Assembly: GCA_022376515.1 (NCBI GenBank)
Contig: WTXI01000012.1
Span: 62,001 to 126,000 of the forward strand
Direction: 5' to 3'
From: Lactifluus volemus
Taxonomy: Eukaryota; Basidiomycota; Agaricomycetes; Russulales; Russulaceae
Length of the DNA stretch: 64,000 bases
The stretch's first letter is position 1; every line of letters starts with the position of its first letter. Below are positions 1 through 10,800 of the stretch, in pieces. The notes under the pieces were generated by a model. The model did not search any database. It was not told the DNA's origin and saw only the letters and a program-made list of their open reading frames with translations. The translations under genes and the position numbers were made by a program.

Positions 1-2196
1 GCACCGCCTCACCTTGCTCTTTCTCGAGCGCCTCACGGTACTCGCGTTCCTCCGCCTCCATCTTGGCACCCATCTCACGAACGATGCCGAGCAACTTTTG
101 ATTCTGTGCCTGTAGTGCTGGAATGCTACGGAAGAGAACGAGATGATTGGTGATAACTTGATCTATGCTTTCGGCGGGTGCGGCGCTCTCATCCGCTTCC
201 AGCTCCTCATCCGAGGGGATAGTCGGGTCCTGTCGTCTAGCAATCTCTTTCAACAAGCCCTGAACTTGCCGTCCGAGATCGTTCAGCTGTTTCTGAAGCA
301 GTTCATTCTCGCGGTTCGTCTTCACAAGGCGTTGAGAGACGTCAGTCGCGGTAGAAAGACTGGTATCACGCTCAGCGAGAGCATCTGTAAGCTGAGACGC
401 AAGCTGTGCTGCCTCGGATTGTAGCCGTTCGTACTCGGCACGTTGTTGGGCGAGGATCGGTGCCTATAAAAAGTTAGAGTTGTGCAGGAATGTAACTGAA
501 AAAAAAGACCTACTCGTTCCTCGATCTGCGCTAATACCTGCGCAAGAGTACGGTCCATGCGGTCATACTCGGCGCACTTTTTCGCGTACTCGTCTTGCAG
601 GCGTACGTGATCCGCATATACTTCAGTGAAAGTCTTGCCGCTCCGCTGCGCTCGGCTTGCTATCGCCACAGTTGGACTGAGGCCCATCATCCCTTGGGTC
701 AACAGGTCCGAAGAGCCCCTGGCTGGCGTTGAAGGTAGGGAAGATCCGGGTGCGGGGACGGGGAATTCGCCACGATTGACCTTCTCCAGAACGCGCTCCA
801 GTTCTTCGACGCGCGCTTCTGCAGCTTCGGTACGTGACCGTTCTCGCTCGACCTGCTCGCGCAGAGCAGCTTCACGACGATCTGCGCGCTCGTTGACGGT
901 CGCCCACTCCTGCTCTACGTTTTCGACAATCGCCTTGGATTGAGCCTCGCGGGATTCGATCATCTCAATGAGTCGCCGCAACCCCGTAACCTCGCTCGTG
1001 TATGTCGCGTCCTGTTCAGCAATCCGAGCGCTTAGGTCTTGCACCCGGGCAATTGATTGTGAAAGCTGTTGGGACTGCGCGTTGTGTGCATTACGGAGAG
1101 CCTTGAGCGTCCCTTCGGTTGAAGCGTTAGCCTCTTGGAGCGCATCGTATGACGAGTGCAGCTGGGAAAGGGCAGCGTGCTTCTCGTGACGGTACTTGGC
1201 AAAGTCTTCAGACTTTTTAGTGAGTTCCTTGGAGGTGCGGTCCGCCTCATCCCGTGCAAGTTGGAGTTGTTGTGTAAGGGAATCCAGCTTGAACTATGCG
1301 CAGATCCGTTTAATGCTACACGGAGTACGATCAGAGGACACGCACTTTGGTGGAAGATTCGGCTGAACGAAGCTCTCTGAGTTGAGTCTCTAAAGACTGT
1401 TGGTCCTGCCTCGCCTCCTTGAGACTTGTGCGAAGTGTCTGGATCTCCTCTAGTGAAGTTCAGGTGCGCAAGACCATCCGAAAAGCGAAATAATGGAGAA
1501 CATACCATCGCGCTGAGCACCATCCTCCTTTAACCTACTGACAACACCAAGGAGATCGCGTTTTTCCCGTTCAGTATCCTCGACCTTGTGCCTGAACGAG
1601 TCCAACTCTGTGGACGAAATGGACTGCGAACTATTCAAGGTGGAAAGTTGCGACTCTAAATTGCTTTTAGAAGACGCTAGATAGGCGAGAGAAGAGGGAA
1701 ATAGAGTGTTGAATATAATCATGTGTTGAAAAACAAGGGTATTGGACTCACCAAAAGTGTCGCGCTCCTGCTTGACCTTGACCAACTCCTCTTGAAGTCC
1801 CTTGCACTGAGTTTCCAGAGCAGACACGGACGATTCGCGATCTTGTAGAGCTTGGTCGAGTTCAATATCCTTCCTTTCATTCTCAGCGCGCAACTCTTCC
1901 AACTCGCGGAGGGCTTCCTCCGAATCGACAGCTTGCGAGACTACGAGGCGGTAAAGTGACAAAACGGTGTCCGGAGACGGCGATTCGAAAGATACGTCGG
2001 GAAGAAATTTTGAGAGGTAATCGAGGTCAAAGTCGTCCGGGATCGACACGGAAAATTCGACCTTGGAGAGGCCAGCACTGGACCCCTGCACCTCAGAGGG
2101 CGCGACAGACCCAGCCGGCTCAAAGTCGTGTTCGGCGGCAGCGGCAGCAGCAGCAGCGGCTTGTGCCTTGCTTTTTCGACGCGTCCTCATGGACAT
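1..2196 (-). CDS. MLP1: Nucleoporin TPR/Mlp1-like nuclear basket protein (5' part; 3' end beyond window)
   Basis: TPR/Mlp1 is the long coiled-coil filament of the nuclear pore basket, acting in mRNA export quality control and chromatin anchoring. Five exons read as one frame: 2196-1752, 1676-1506, 1449-1346, 1293-514 and 463-1, all with GT-AG introns and matching phases (1, 1, 0, 0), giving about 654 residues before the window edge. The N-terminus is Ala-rich and basic, with an Ala run after residue 12. Almost everything after residue 80 is heptad coiled coil rich in E, Q, R and L. The strongest family mark is the stretch beginning SGKTFTEVYADHVRLQDEY near residue 460, followed by ILAQQRAEYERLQ; this block is typical of the TPR/MLP family as I know it. 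The start at 2196 is chosen as the first ATG of the open frame; a second Met lies two codons on. No frame breaks are seen. A generic coiled-coil protein is the alternative. Confidence 0.85.
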
Positions 2197-2446
2197 GGTA
2201 AAAGAGAATGGAAGACGACGACCTCCAAGTACAAGTTACTGTACTGTACAAGAGTCAATGCCAAGCGAAAGTCGTGCCTTTGATTATGTAATTGTCGACC
2301 ACGTGCTTCAATTTCTAGTAGCGCACAAATTGTTTACTGTCTCATTGATCAACGTAACGTATACTGTACACCACAGCAATAGGTGCGACTAGAATCTAGC
2401 ATCTCAAAAACGCCACGCTTGGACATTCCTTTTCCCCCATCTACAC

Positions 2447-3257
2447 TCAAGCCCCGTTCTTCACTGCCAGCCAGCTGGGCCTGGAGGTGATTTCGCTCCA
2501 CCATCTGGATTTTCATGCGTTAGTACTACTAGTACTGGACATTTTGCCTTTCATATCACTTACCTGTGGACATTGGGATATTTTGTTAGATCTATTACCT
2601 TGAGGTGCTCAAAGACCATGCTACCGTATGGCAAGTGGGACAAATCCGCGAGGGTGACCTCCTACAACAGCAAGACTCATCAGTATCGGGCAGTTCACGC
2701 ACATGTCTGACACGACGCACATTACCAGCGAGGTACTTCTGCTTGCCCAAAATGGCCTCATACCCCTCGAGCTTCCCTTCGAGGCTACTGATGAGTTCTT
2801 TGAGGTGATCCTCATTTGTCGTTTCGCCGCGGTAGCTCTTGAACAACTTCTCGTTGGCGATGCCGCTCGCATACGGATCAAATTGCGAATACTCGACGCT
2901 TGCTGCCTGCTCGAACTTGGCATAGGCCTTTGGCTCGGTGGGGATCAGCTTTGTGCCGGAACCCTTCGTGGCAAGGTAGCGGGCAATAGCGCGCGACTCG
3001 TACAGCTCGAAGCCGTCCTCATCCTACTCATCAGAGGAAATATCAGATACCATGAATATATGAAGGGCTTGGGAGAGACGTACGACAATGTATGGCACCT
3101 GGCCGAAAGGCTGGTGTGTCTTGTACGCCGCTTGCTTGTGGTCGCCCGCCATGAAGTCGATGGCGACGACCTCATAAGGGATGTTACACTCCTTGGCAAT
3201 AAGTGCCACACGGCGAGTGCAAGTGGATTGAGGGACACCGTAAAGCTTGATTCCCAT
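2447..3257 (-). CDS. Glutathione S-transferase (phi/theta-like fungal GST)
   Basis: Cytosolic GST that conjugates glutathione to electrophiles. Four exons (3257-3084, 3023-2721, 2661-2564, 2504-2447) with GT-AG introns total 633 nt, coding for 210 residues, the usual GST size. The N-terminal thioredoxin-fold domain (residues 1-80) opens MGIKLYGVPQSTCTRRVAL, with Ser/Thr at the usual catalytic position, then FGQVPYIV with the cis-Pro, and ELYESRAIARYL that contributes the glutathione-binding E-S pair. The C-terminal helical domain carries YLAGNEVTLADLSHLPYG, the conserved N-capping Asp motif, and ends near W-W-S-E-I-T-S-R-P-S-W. All splice junctions keep frame, and no lesion is visible. It lies 250 bp from the TPR gene on the same strand. 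Class assignment within GSTs is by resemblance only. Confidence 0.93.
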
Positions 3258-4789
3258 GGTGAGCTGAGTATTCGATTGCTGTAGTTGTTGTGGGGCGATG
3301 AGAGAACATCCCTGCTATTCTTATACGATTCGTGTGAGAAATAGCTACTACTTTGCACGTCTGATTCTTACAACTAAAAATGAAAAAACGCCGCAGGATG
3401 TCAGTTAAAACTGTCAGCTTGATCACTTCACACGCCGAACACATGGGAATTGAGGTGGCGAGGCAGCATGAATAAGCAATTTCGTCAGCGTAGTCACGAG
3501 AAACGACTCATCATCCATGACTGGCAAAACACTTTCCTGGACAATATTGATTACTACCGACTGCTGACTATCCATTTTTGCCTTTTCCTACAATCATGTC
3601 GCCTCATGATCACCGGCGGGCCTGGTCGTGAGAGATCACATCCCTGTGTGTTCGGCATCATGCTGACCATTGAAAACGTAGTAGTAAGTAAAGGAATCAA
3701 CAGGATGACGTCGGCCCCCAACCTTCTTCACCACACCCCTCCACCACCCCACACTCATCTGTTATTGTGACCTCACAGGCCCACGTAGTCTACGTAGCCG
3801 AACGCGTCTTATGTTTTTCGTAATCGAACGAGAACGCCCTCCCACGCCTACAGTAGTTGTCCTGAGTGCGCTCAAGCGGTAATTGAAGGTGCCTTAATAT
3901 GTCCGTGTGCACCCGTGAATGATAACTTTGCTGGCAGTCATCTAAAAGTGAACACTCCGACAACTGTTTTTAGTCCCACGCCCACGGGGTCCTTCCTTGC
4001 ACCGTAAAGAGGCGAGCGATCGCGGATCTGTCTCATCAATCCCTTTGTTCCCTGCACCAGATGTCTCAATCTAGTTTTGACCGGCGTAAAAGTAATTCGG
4101 AAGCATTAATGACAACTTTGTTTTTGCACACCCAAAGTGAGACATTGATGCTATGAACTGAGAAAGGCATCGAAACGATTATAGACCACGATGACCGCTC
4201 CCTTCGAATCGCTGAGAAATCACATCACATATCAGTTCGGGTGATGTACATTCTCTCGGCGGCCATAAGATTACTGTAACTTAGTCTGTAGTAGCGACCA
4301 TCCGAGGTATCTGGCTATTTCATAAGCACGCTTCGCGCTTGGTGGCCGTGTCACAAATTTGTCACATCTTGCGTGACATGTCTACACGCCTACCCCTCAT
4401 TCAATTTCAATCCTACTCGGTCATATATGGCATGTTCCAGCACCTGAAAGCACTCGTATGCGTGCCACTATGCTCTGTACACTATAGCGCTCAGAGCCGA
4501 TCTAATCTCATTCTCCACCGCAGGAAAATTTTAGACTTTTACCTAAGAACGTGCACCGCGGCGAGAAGGTCACGCAAGTCATCAGGCTTCCCAGTGTGAT
4601 ACTATCATCAATCCGTTCGTAATCACAGGTTCGTAATCTTGAAATATCTCAGTCTCAACCAACGCCGGCCAAGACGCCGGCTTTGATTTCTAGCATGTAC
4701 AGTACCATGTGAATATATTCCATGTAGAAATAGAGCACGACCCTGAGCTGCTTATATTTTTGATGATTGTCATGACCTTGGCTGCCGTG
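3258..4789. other. Gene-free stretch, 1.5 kb
   Basis: No open frame here has coding character, recognisable domain or credible splice structure on either strand. The part next to 3257 should contain the GST promoter, but no clear TATA box stands out. A short inverted repeat around GCCGGC near 4667-4680 is the only structure I noticed. Confidence 0.5.
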
Positions 4790-7131
4790 TCAGACTCTCA
4801 GATCGAAGCGCACGTCAAGTACCATCTCGTCACGTGAAAGGTCCCTTATGGGATAATCGAGCTGAGTCTGATGAATGATAGTACGAAATTCATAACAGTT
4901 TATGCGTAGCTGGAAATTGAAACAAGTTGACGGGGAACAGACGACCATATGCAGGCGACGGATATAAAACAAGGTGAGAGGCTGCAGAGTGCCAAATATC
5001 TCAGATGACGAGCTTAAGAGTACATCCTTCATTATAATTGGCTATATATGAAACCTTGCAGCGCAATTTGCAGAGTCGGTCGTCACGTCCGAACAGAAAC
5101 TCGCCAGTCTCGAGTGCGCGTTTGGCTAGTTGCTCATCAAGCCCCCCAGCAACCGTCCAGCGCACAGCACTCAGCCGAGCGGAGCTTTCGACGTTGACTA
5201 TACATGGTTCATCGTGAGTACCTCTGAGGGAACAAAGCTTTCCGTCGGGGCGTACCTGTAACTTGATCAACGAGGCCTGACGTTGTCCGATCGAGCACAA
5301 TGACAGTTACTTTGACCCGTGCAGTGGTCTCTTGTGCAGGAAGGGGAGGTAGCTAGATTCACTCCGTGAGATAAGTGCAAGGGAAACTTAGCAATTTGGT
5401 TCACCGTGGCAAGTGCCTCATTGAACGCCTCAAGCGATCCTCGTCTTTTATCATTGCCTCAGAGATGAGCTGCTCATTCTCGGGCCATTCACCGCCAAGC
5501 TGCGCGAGTGGGAGATAGTCAGAAAGTCGTAGATTGCGCAGAGAAAAAGGAGACATACACCGAAAGTATGGAAACAGTCTTTGATACGATCCTGAGCGAT
5601 CGCGAGGGCCCTGGGGGCAGGATGGTCGTTAAAATCCACTGTCTCGAATATCTTCAACTCTGTCGCCGCGGTGATAGCCTCCTTCAAGGCCTTGAGCGTC
5701 TCATCACAAGCGCTAGCCGTACAAAACCTTCATCAGCGGACGGCTCGAGCTGGGACGAACTGGGAGTCCACGTACAGTTCGAGTGAAAGCGCATTCTCGG
5801 CTGTACGATGGCGTTCGTTGCCAAACTTGGTGACCAGTTCGCGGCACAATAGAGTAAGTGCAACACCCTGGCAATGGAATGGCCGTCTGACATTTCCTGC
5901 CTGCTTCAAAAGCTCCATGTATGACTTCGGGATCTTGAATCTTCAGGGTTCTGATAGTGTAGTGTAAAGTCAGGCGATACACTGTACAATAAACACAGAT
6001 AACTAGACTCACGCGCTCTTGAAGGAGCCTCAGAAATGATCATACTTGAGACGGACTTTGTCAATCGAGACTTTATCTTCATTGGTCGTTAAAGTTAATA
6101 TTTTGATTAGGCTGGAGATCGATGGTTATCGACCCTGTCAAGAAAATGCAGGTTGTACCTACTCTTTAGCTGCATCCCAGACAGGAGTTGACTTCAAGTA
6201 ATTCTGAGTTTCCACGTCGATCGACGTGGAAGCCAGAGACATCCTCACGACACCTTGAATGAGTAGGCCCGATTTTATGGCGAGCACAACAAGTTTCTAC
6301 ACCAAGTGTGTCGGACGTATGGGAGTGTGAAGATAAAAGAATAGTCACAGGTGCCATAGATCCTGTAGTTAGTTTGGAATAGAGCCGGTCTAGCTTGGTA
6401 TACACGTTGCGGATGGATGACGGAGGACTAGTCAACATGAGAGGGAATTCGACGAAAATTTATCTCGATGGCTCACCTCTGCAGCCTTGAGAGCATGTCA
6501 TTCACTTCACCAAGCAATTCCTCAAATAACGTTTCGTCATCGAATTTCCGCGCATCTAAACGCTCTGCTTGACGTGAGGAGACATTCAACCCGGAAAACA
6601 ATTTCTGCCGCTATGTCGGTAGCAGATAAGAACGTAGTGTGCAACTATACCATTATCTTCGTCCTTGTCTCGAGGATATCCAACGTGGACCATATTTGTC
6701 CTCGATTAGTGGCCCAACGTTCCGCAGAAGCTATACAGTCCTCAACAGAGTTCTCGCTCGCGAGATGGCGTGTTTTCTCGTCTTCCGTAAAAGCGATCAA
6801 CTTGAACAAAGCGCTGAAAACAGCGCCAAAAAAATTGATCAACTCAACGGCACTAAAAAAAATCGTAAGTTCTGATGGCTCACTCCTCGACAGGATCGAT
6901 TGCATTGGTGAAAGTGTCGAAACTCGTCCAATCCTCATCACTTTCCGCCCTCTGAATGTGACTATTGATAGCGTTGCAAATATCACGTGCTCTATCAACG
7001 AGCATGTAGGACACGTGCGCATTCCGTTGGAAGGAGATAACATCGGAGCCCAAGACATCGACGAGGTACTTGATAACTTCGGTAGCAGGATAAGCCTGTT
7101 GTGTGAGATTCACGAACAGGGACGAGGACAT
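4790..7131 (-). CDS. Orphan intron-rich protein, function unknown
   Basis: I do not recognise the family. Starting at ATG 7131, exons 7131-6884, 6852-6651, 6610-6477 and one from 6427 join in frame. The chain then continues, with matching phases, through an exon ending at 6046, one starting at 5940, and others covering about 5790-5570, 5460-5370 and 5270-5040, to a stop at 4790. The N-terminal 150 residues are predicted helical (VISFQRNAHVSYMLVDRARD; LINFFGAVFSALFKLIAF is hydrophobic). The middle contains TAENALSLELACDETLKALK and the C-terminal part LSAVRWTVAGGLDEQL. Two junctions are weak: the donor near 6360 and the last intron before 5032. The helical start loosely recalls N-terminal modules of fungal STAND proteins, but no P-loop is present. 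No signal peptide or confident membrane span is seen. The existence of a gene here is well supported; its exact model is not. Confidence 0.55.
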
Positions 7132-7823
7132 GATGGTCGCTCTAATCGGAGAAACTCAAGGACACCTATTGTCAGTACCTAACGCCATATCAATAATCAA
7201 CGTGAGCGGCGTGCGAATTAGGAGACAAAAGCTGTCTTTTATTACCCAAGTTCCTGACATAGCTGTGAAGCTAAACGAAATTAGTGGCTGTGATGCCCAT
7301 CAGTCTGAGTTAGAAATATTATGGGGGTCACCCAACGTGACCACCCAACGCGAACTCCGGGTCGCTTTGGGGCGCCGTGATTACATAAACGCCAGGGCAG
7401 CGCTCCTCAATGGGGTATTCGTTGTAGGCGTATATAAAGCTGTGCACACACCTACCATTCAGTCAAACTTAAGTTTGAGATATTCTGCCTTCAAGCGGGA
7501 AAACACCCAGCTGGTCCACGATCAATGTCCTACGTTACGACACAGCACAACTGGCTGTCGTTTACTGTCCCCCACAGAAATCTCTAAAAGTACGCGCGTC
7601 GCACGATCATTATAAAGCGTAGAGTCAGAGAGGATCAGAGAAGATACATTGGGGAGTTTATATTCATAAAATGATACACTCACACTCGTGCTTGGCTCGA
7701 CAGTAATTCACAACGAGCCTGAGCTTGGCCGGCTAGAAATAAAACTGCCACCCCCCATGTTGATTGTCATGGTCAATCACCCCTCAGCCCTCGTTCATAA
7801 ACAACTATATGACAGTAATGCTT
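7132..7823. other. Intergenic stretch between orphan gene and NLR copy 1
   Basis: Both flanking genes are on the minus strand, so this holds the promoter of the orphan gene and the 3' region of the NLR relic. A plus-strand TATATAAAG string near 7431 faces away from the flanking genes. No coding feature is supported. Confidence 0.45.
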
Positions 7824-10800
7824 TCAAGATAAATAGTGATCATGTACAGTAGCCCAATTCGGTCCGTGTACAAACTTTGAGAAATCCAGCCGTGTTTCGT
7901 GTTCGCCTGCTATCCAAATAGTGCTAGGTCGATGAAGGCACGGCCTGTGAAGTTCGGGAATCCATAAAAGAAGTTCGTTCTGCGCTCCATATATCCAACC
8001 ATCTTGATCGATCAGTGATTGGTCTGTAAAACGAATCTTCTCAATGTCTTCTGTTACGGCCATATCCACGTGAACTTGAATTGCGCAATCGTCCGAGGTT
8101 GGGCCAGCCTGAGTGTGCTGTGCGTCCAGTGTGAATGGAACAGAATCATAAACGGACTCACCCAGACTTGTCCTGTCGTGGCGTCCCACACGCGAATCGT
8201 GCCATCGAATGAAGTGGATGCGACACGCTGTCCATCCGGCGAGAACGCAATAGAGGAAACTGAATTGGTGTGTCCAATAAATGGGCCTGCTATGATCTGT
8301 CCTGTTGTAGCATCCCACACGCGAATCGTAAGATCCTTTGCGCCGGATGCGATATGCCGCCCGTCCGGCGAGAATGCAACGGAAAGGACTGAACCGATGT
8401 CTCCAGTAGTAAATGGACCCGCTAGGACTTGTCCAGTTGTGGCATCCCACACGCAAATAGTGTCATCGGACGAGGCCGATGCGATACGCTGTCCGTCCGG
8501 CGAGAATATAATCGTAAGACACTGGACCAAATCGGTGCGTGGAGTAAATGGTCCCGCAACCTGTCCAGTCGTAACATCCCACACGCGAACCGTGAAATCG
8601 ATTGATACAGATGCGATACGCTTCCCGTCTGGCGACAGCGCAACAATAGAGGTAGGGCCAGTAAACGCGTCTGCTACGGCTTGTCCTGTTGTGGCATCCC
8701 ACACGCGAATCGTGCCATCGGACGAGGCAGATGCGATATGCTGCCCGTCCAGCGACAACGAATGGATGTCTCTAATTGTAAACGGGCCCGCCACGACCTG
8801 TCCCGTTGTGGCATCCCACATGCAAATCGTGCCATCGGACGAGGCCGATGCGATACGCTGCCCATCCGGTAAAAATGCAACGGAAAAAACCGTACCGGTT
8901 TGTCCAGTTAATGGGCCTGCCACGACTTGACCTGTGGTGGCATCCCACACGTAAATCATGCGATCGTACGATACAGATGCGATACGCTGCCCGTCTTGCG
9001 AGAAAGCGACAGAAAGAAACGAACGGGTGTGTCCAGGAAAAGGGCTCGCTACAGCCGGTCCTGATGTGACATTCCAAATGCGAATCGTCTCATCGGACAA
9101 GGTGGACGCGATACGCTGTCCATCCGGCGAGAGTGAAACAGAAAGAACAGAAGAGCTGTGTCCAGTAGATGGGCCAGCTATGGTCTGTCCCGTGGTGGCA
9201 TCCCATATGCGAATCGTGGAAATGTACGAGACAAATGCAATGCGCTGCCCGTCTGGCGACGATGCAACAGACCTTGCAGGAAAACGAGGATCGGTGTCTC
9301 CATTGTTTTTGAATGGGCCTGCTACGACCTGTCCTGTTGTGGCATCCCACACACGAACCGTCCAATCGTACGAGGCCGATAAGATCCGCTGCCCGTCCGA
9401 TGAGAATGCAACACATGCAACCGAATCGGTGTGTCCAATGAATGGGAGGGCTACGAGCTTTCCTGTTGTGGCATCCCAGACCCGAATCGTGCGATCTTTT
9501 GCGCCGGATGCGATATGCTGCCCATCTGGCGAGAATGCGACAGAAAGGACTGAACCTCTGTGTCCAGTAGATGGGCCCGCTACAACCTGTCCTGTTGAAG
9601 CATCCCACACGCGAATCGTACCATCAGAAGAGGCTGATGCGATACACTGTCCGTCGGGTGAGAATGCAACAAAATTGACTCGACCTTTATGTCCAATAAA
9701 CGGGCCTGCAACAACCTGCCCTGTTTTGGCATCCCACACGCGAATTGTGCGATCCAATGAGCCAGATGCAATACGCTGCCCGTCCAGTGAGAATACAACA
9801 GAAAAGATGTGTTTGGTGTGTCCAGTAAATGGGCTTGCTACGATCTGTCCCGTTGTGGCATCCCACATGCAAATCGTGTGATCGCTCAAGGCCGATGCGA
9901 TATGCTGCCCGTCCAGCGAGAAAGCAACAGAATAGAGCATTCCGTCGTGTCCCTGAATTGTCATTTCCAATGGTGGCCAATGAGACAACTGCCCACGCTC
10001 GAGGGTCAATGTGCGAGGAAATTGGCGAATGTATTGATTGAGGGTTTGGGAAAAACTTGGTGCAAAGGGGAACGCAGAGATATAGATGTGCGGAGCGCTC
10101 CTTGCCGCTACTATTCCGAAATACCGCACAAATAAAGACGCGTCATGGACCAATGCCAATAAATTCTTCACCTCCATTTGCGATCCCTATTGCGATGTTA
10201 TGCAGAAGTCACTATATGCCATATTGCATAATGTGATGTACCTACCTCACGCTGCAGCCATATCAACGAGGATGACAACACTGGTGAAGCAAGGCCGACC
10301 CTGTTCTTGACGCTAAGCACTTCCAACCAGAACAGAAACTTTGTCTCGAAGAGCGATTGCAGTTTCTTGAAGATATCATGATCGAAGTCAATATGTTCTA
10401 AATGGTCGCCCCAGTAAATACAGGCATACGACAGAGCGGGAGGAATGTGTTTGGCGATTCGGGTTTCAAGGTCTGGGACGTCGCTGTTGGCGAGATACGA
10501 CGAGTCGAGTTTGCAGATGTTAAATTTGAGGTTATCAAGCATTAAACCAAAACAGGAATGTGCCAATTGCGGTGGGCATCCGCAAGATCCACATAAAACA
10601 CATGCTCGTCTTATTCGTCAGAAAGTCACGGAATGAGTATGAAGAGGGAGGATGGGACGTGTTTGATCAGACGAAGTCGCATTACTCAGTAGAGAGCCGA
10701 GGTAACTGAGGATTTCAAGAACAAGAACAGGATCGGAATCCTCGGATCATCACAGGTGCATGCTGTCGCAGAGAAATTAAGGAATCGATGGAGAGAGGTT

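Noticed and set aside
7425..7445. TATATAAAG as promoter of a plus-strand gene
   Set aside because: The only downstream plus-strand frame has no coding character, and the real genes on both sides are on the minus strand.
8019..9881. Two plus-strand open frames of about 300 codons each across the WD40 array
   Set aside because: They are antisense shadows: the repeated WD unit happens to be stop-free in that frame. The minus strand carries the clear WD40 signature.
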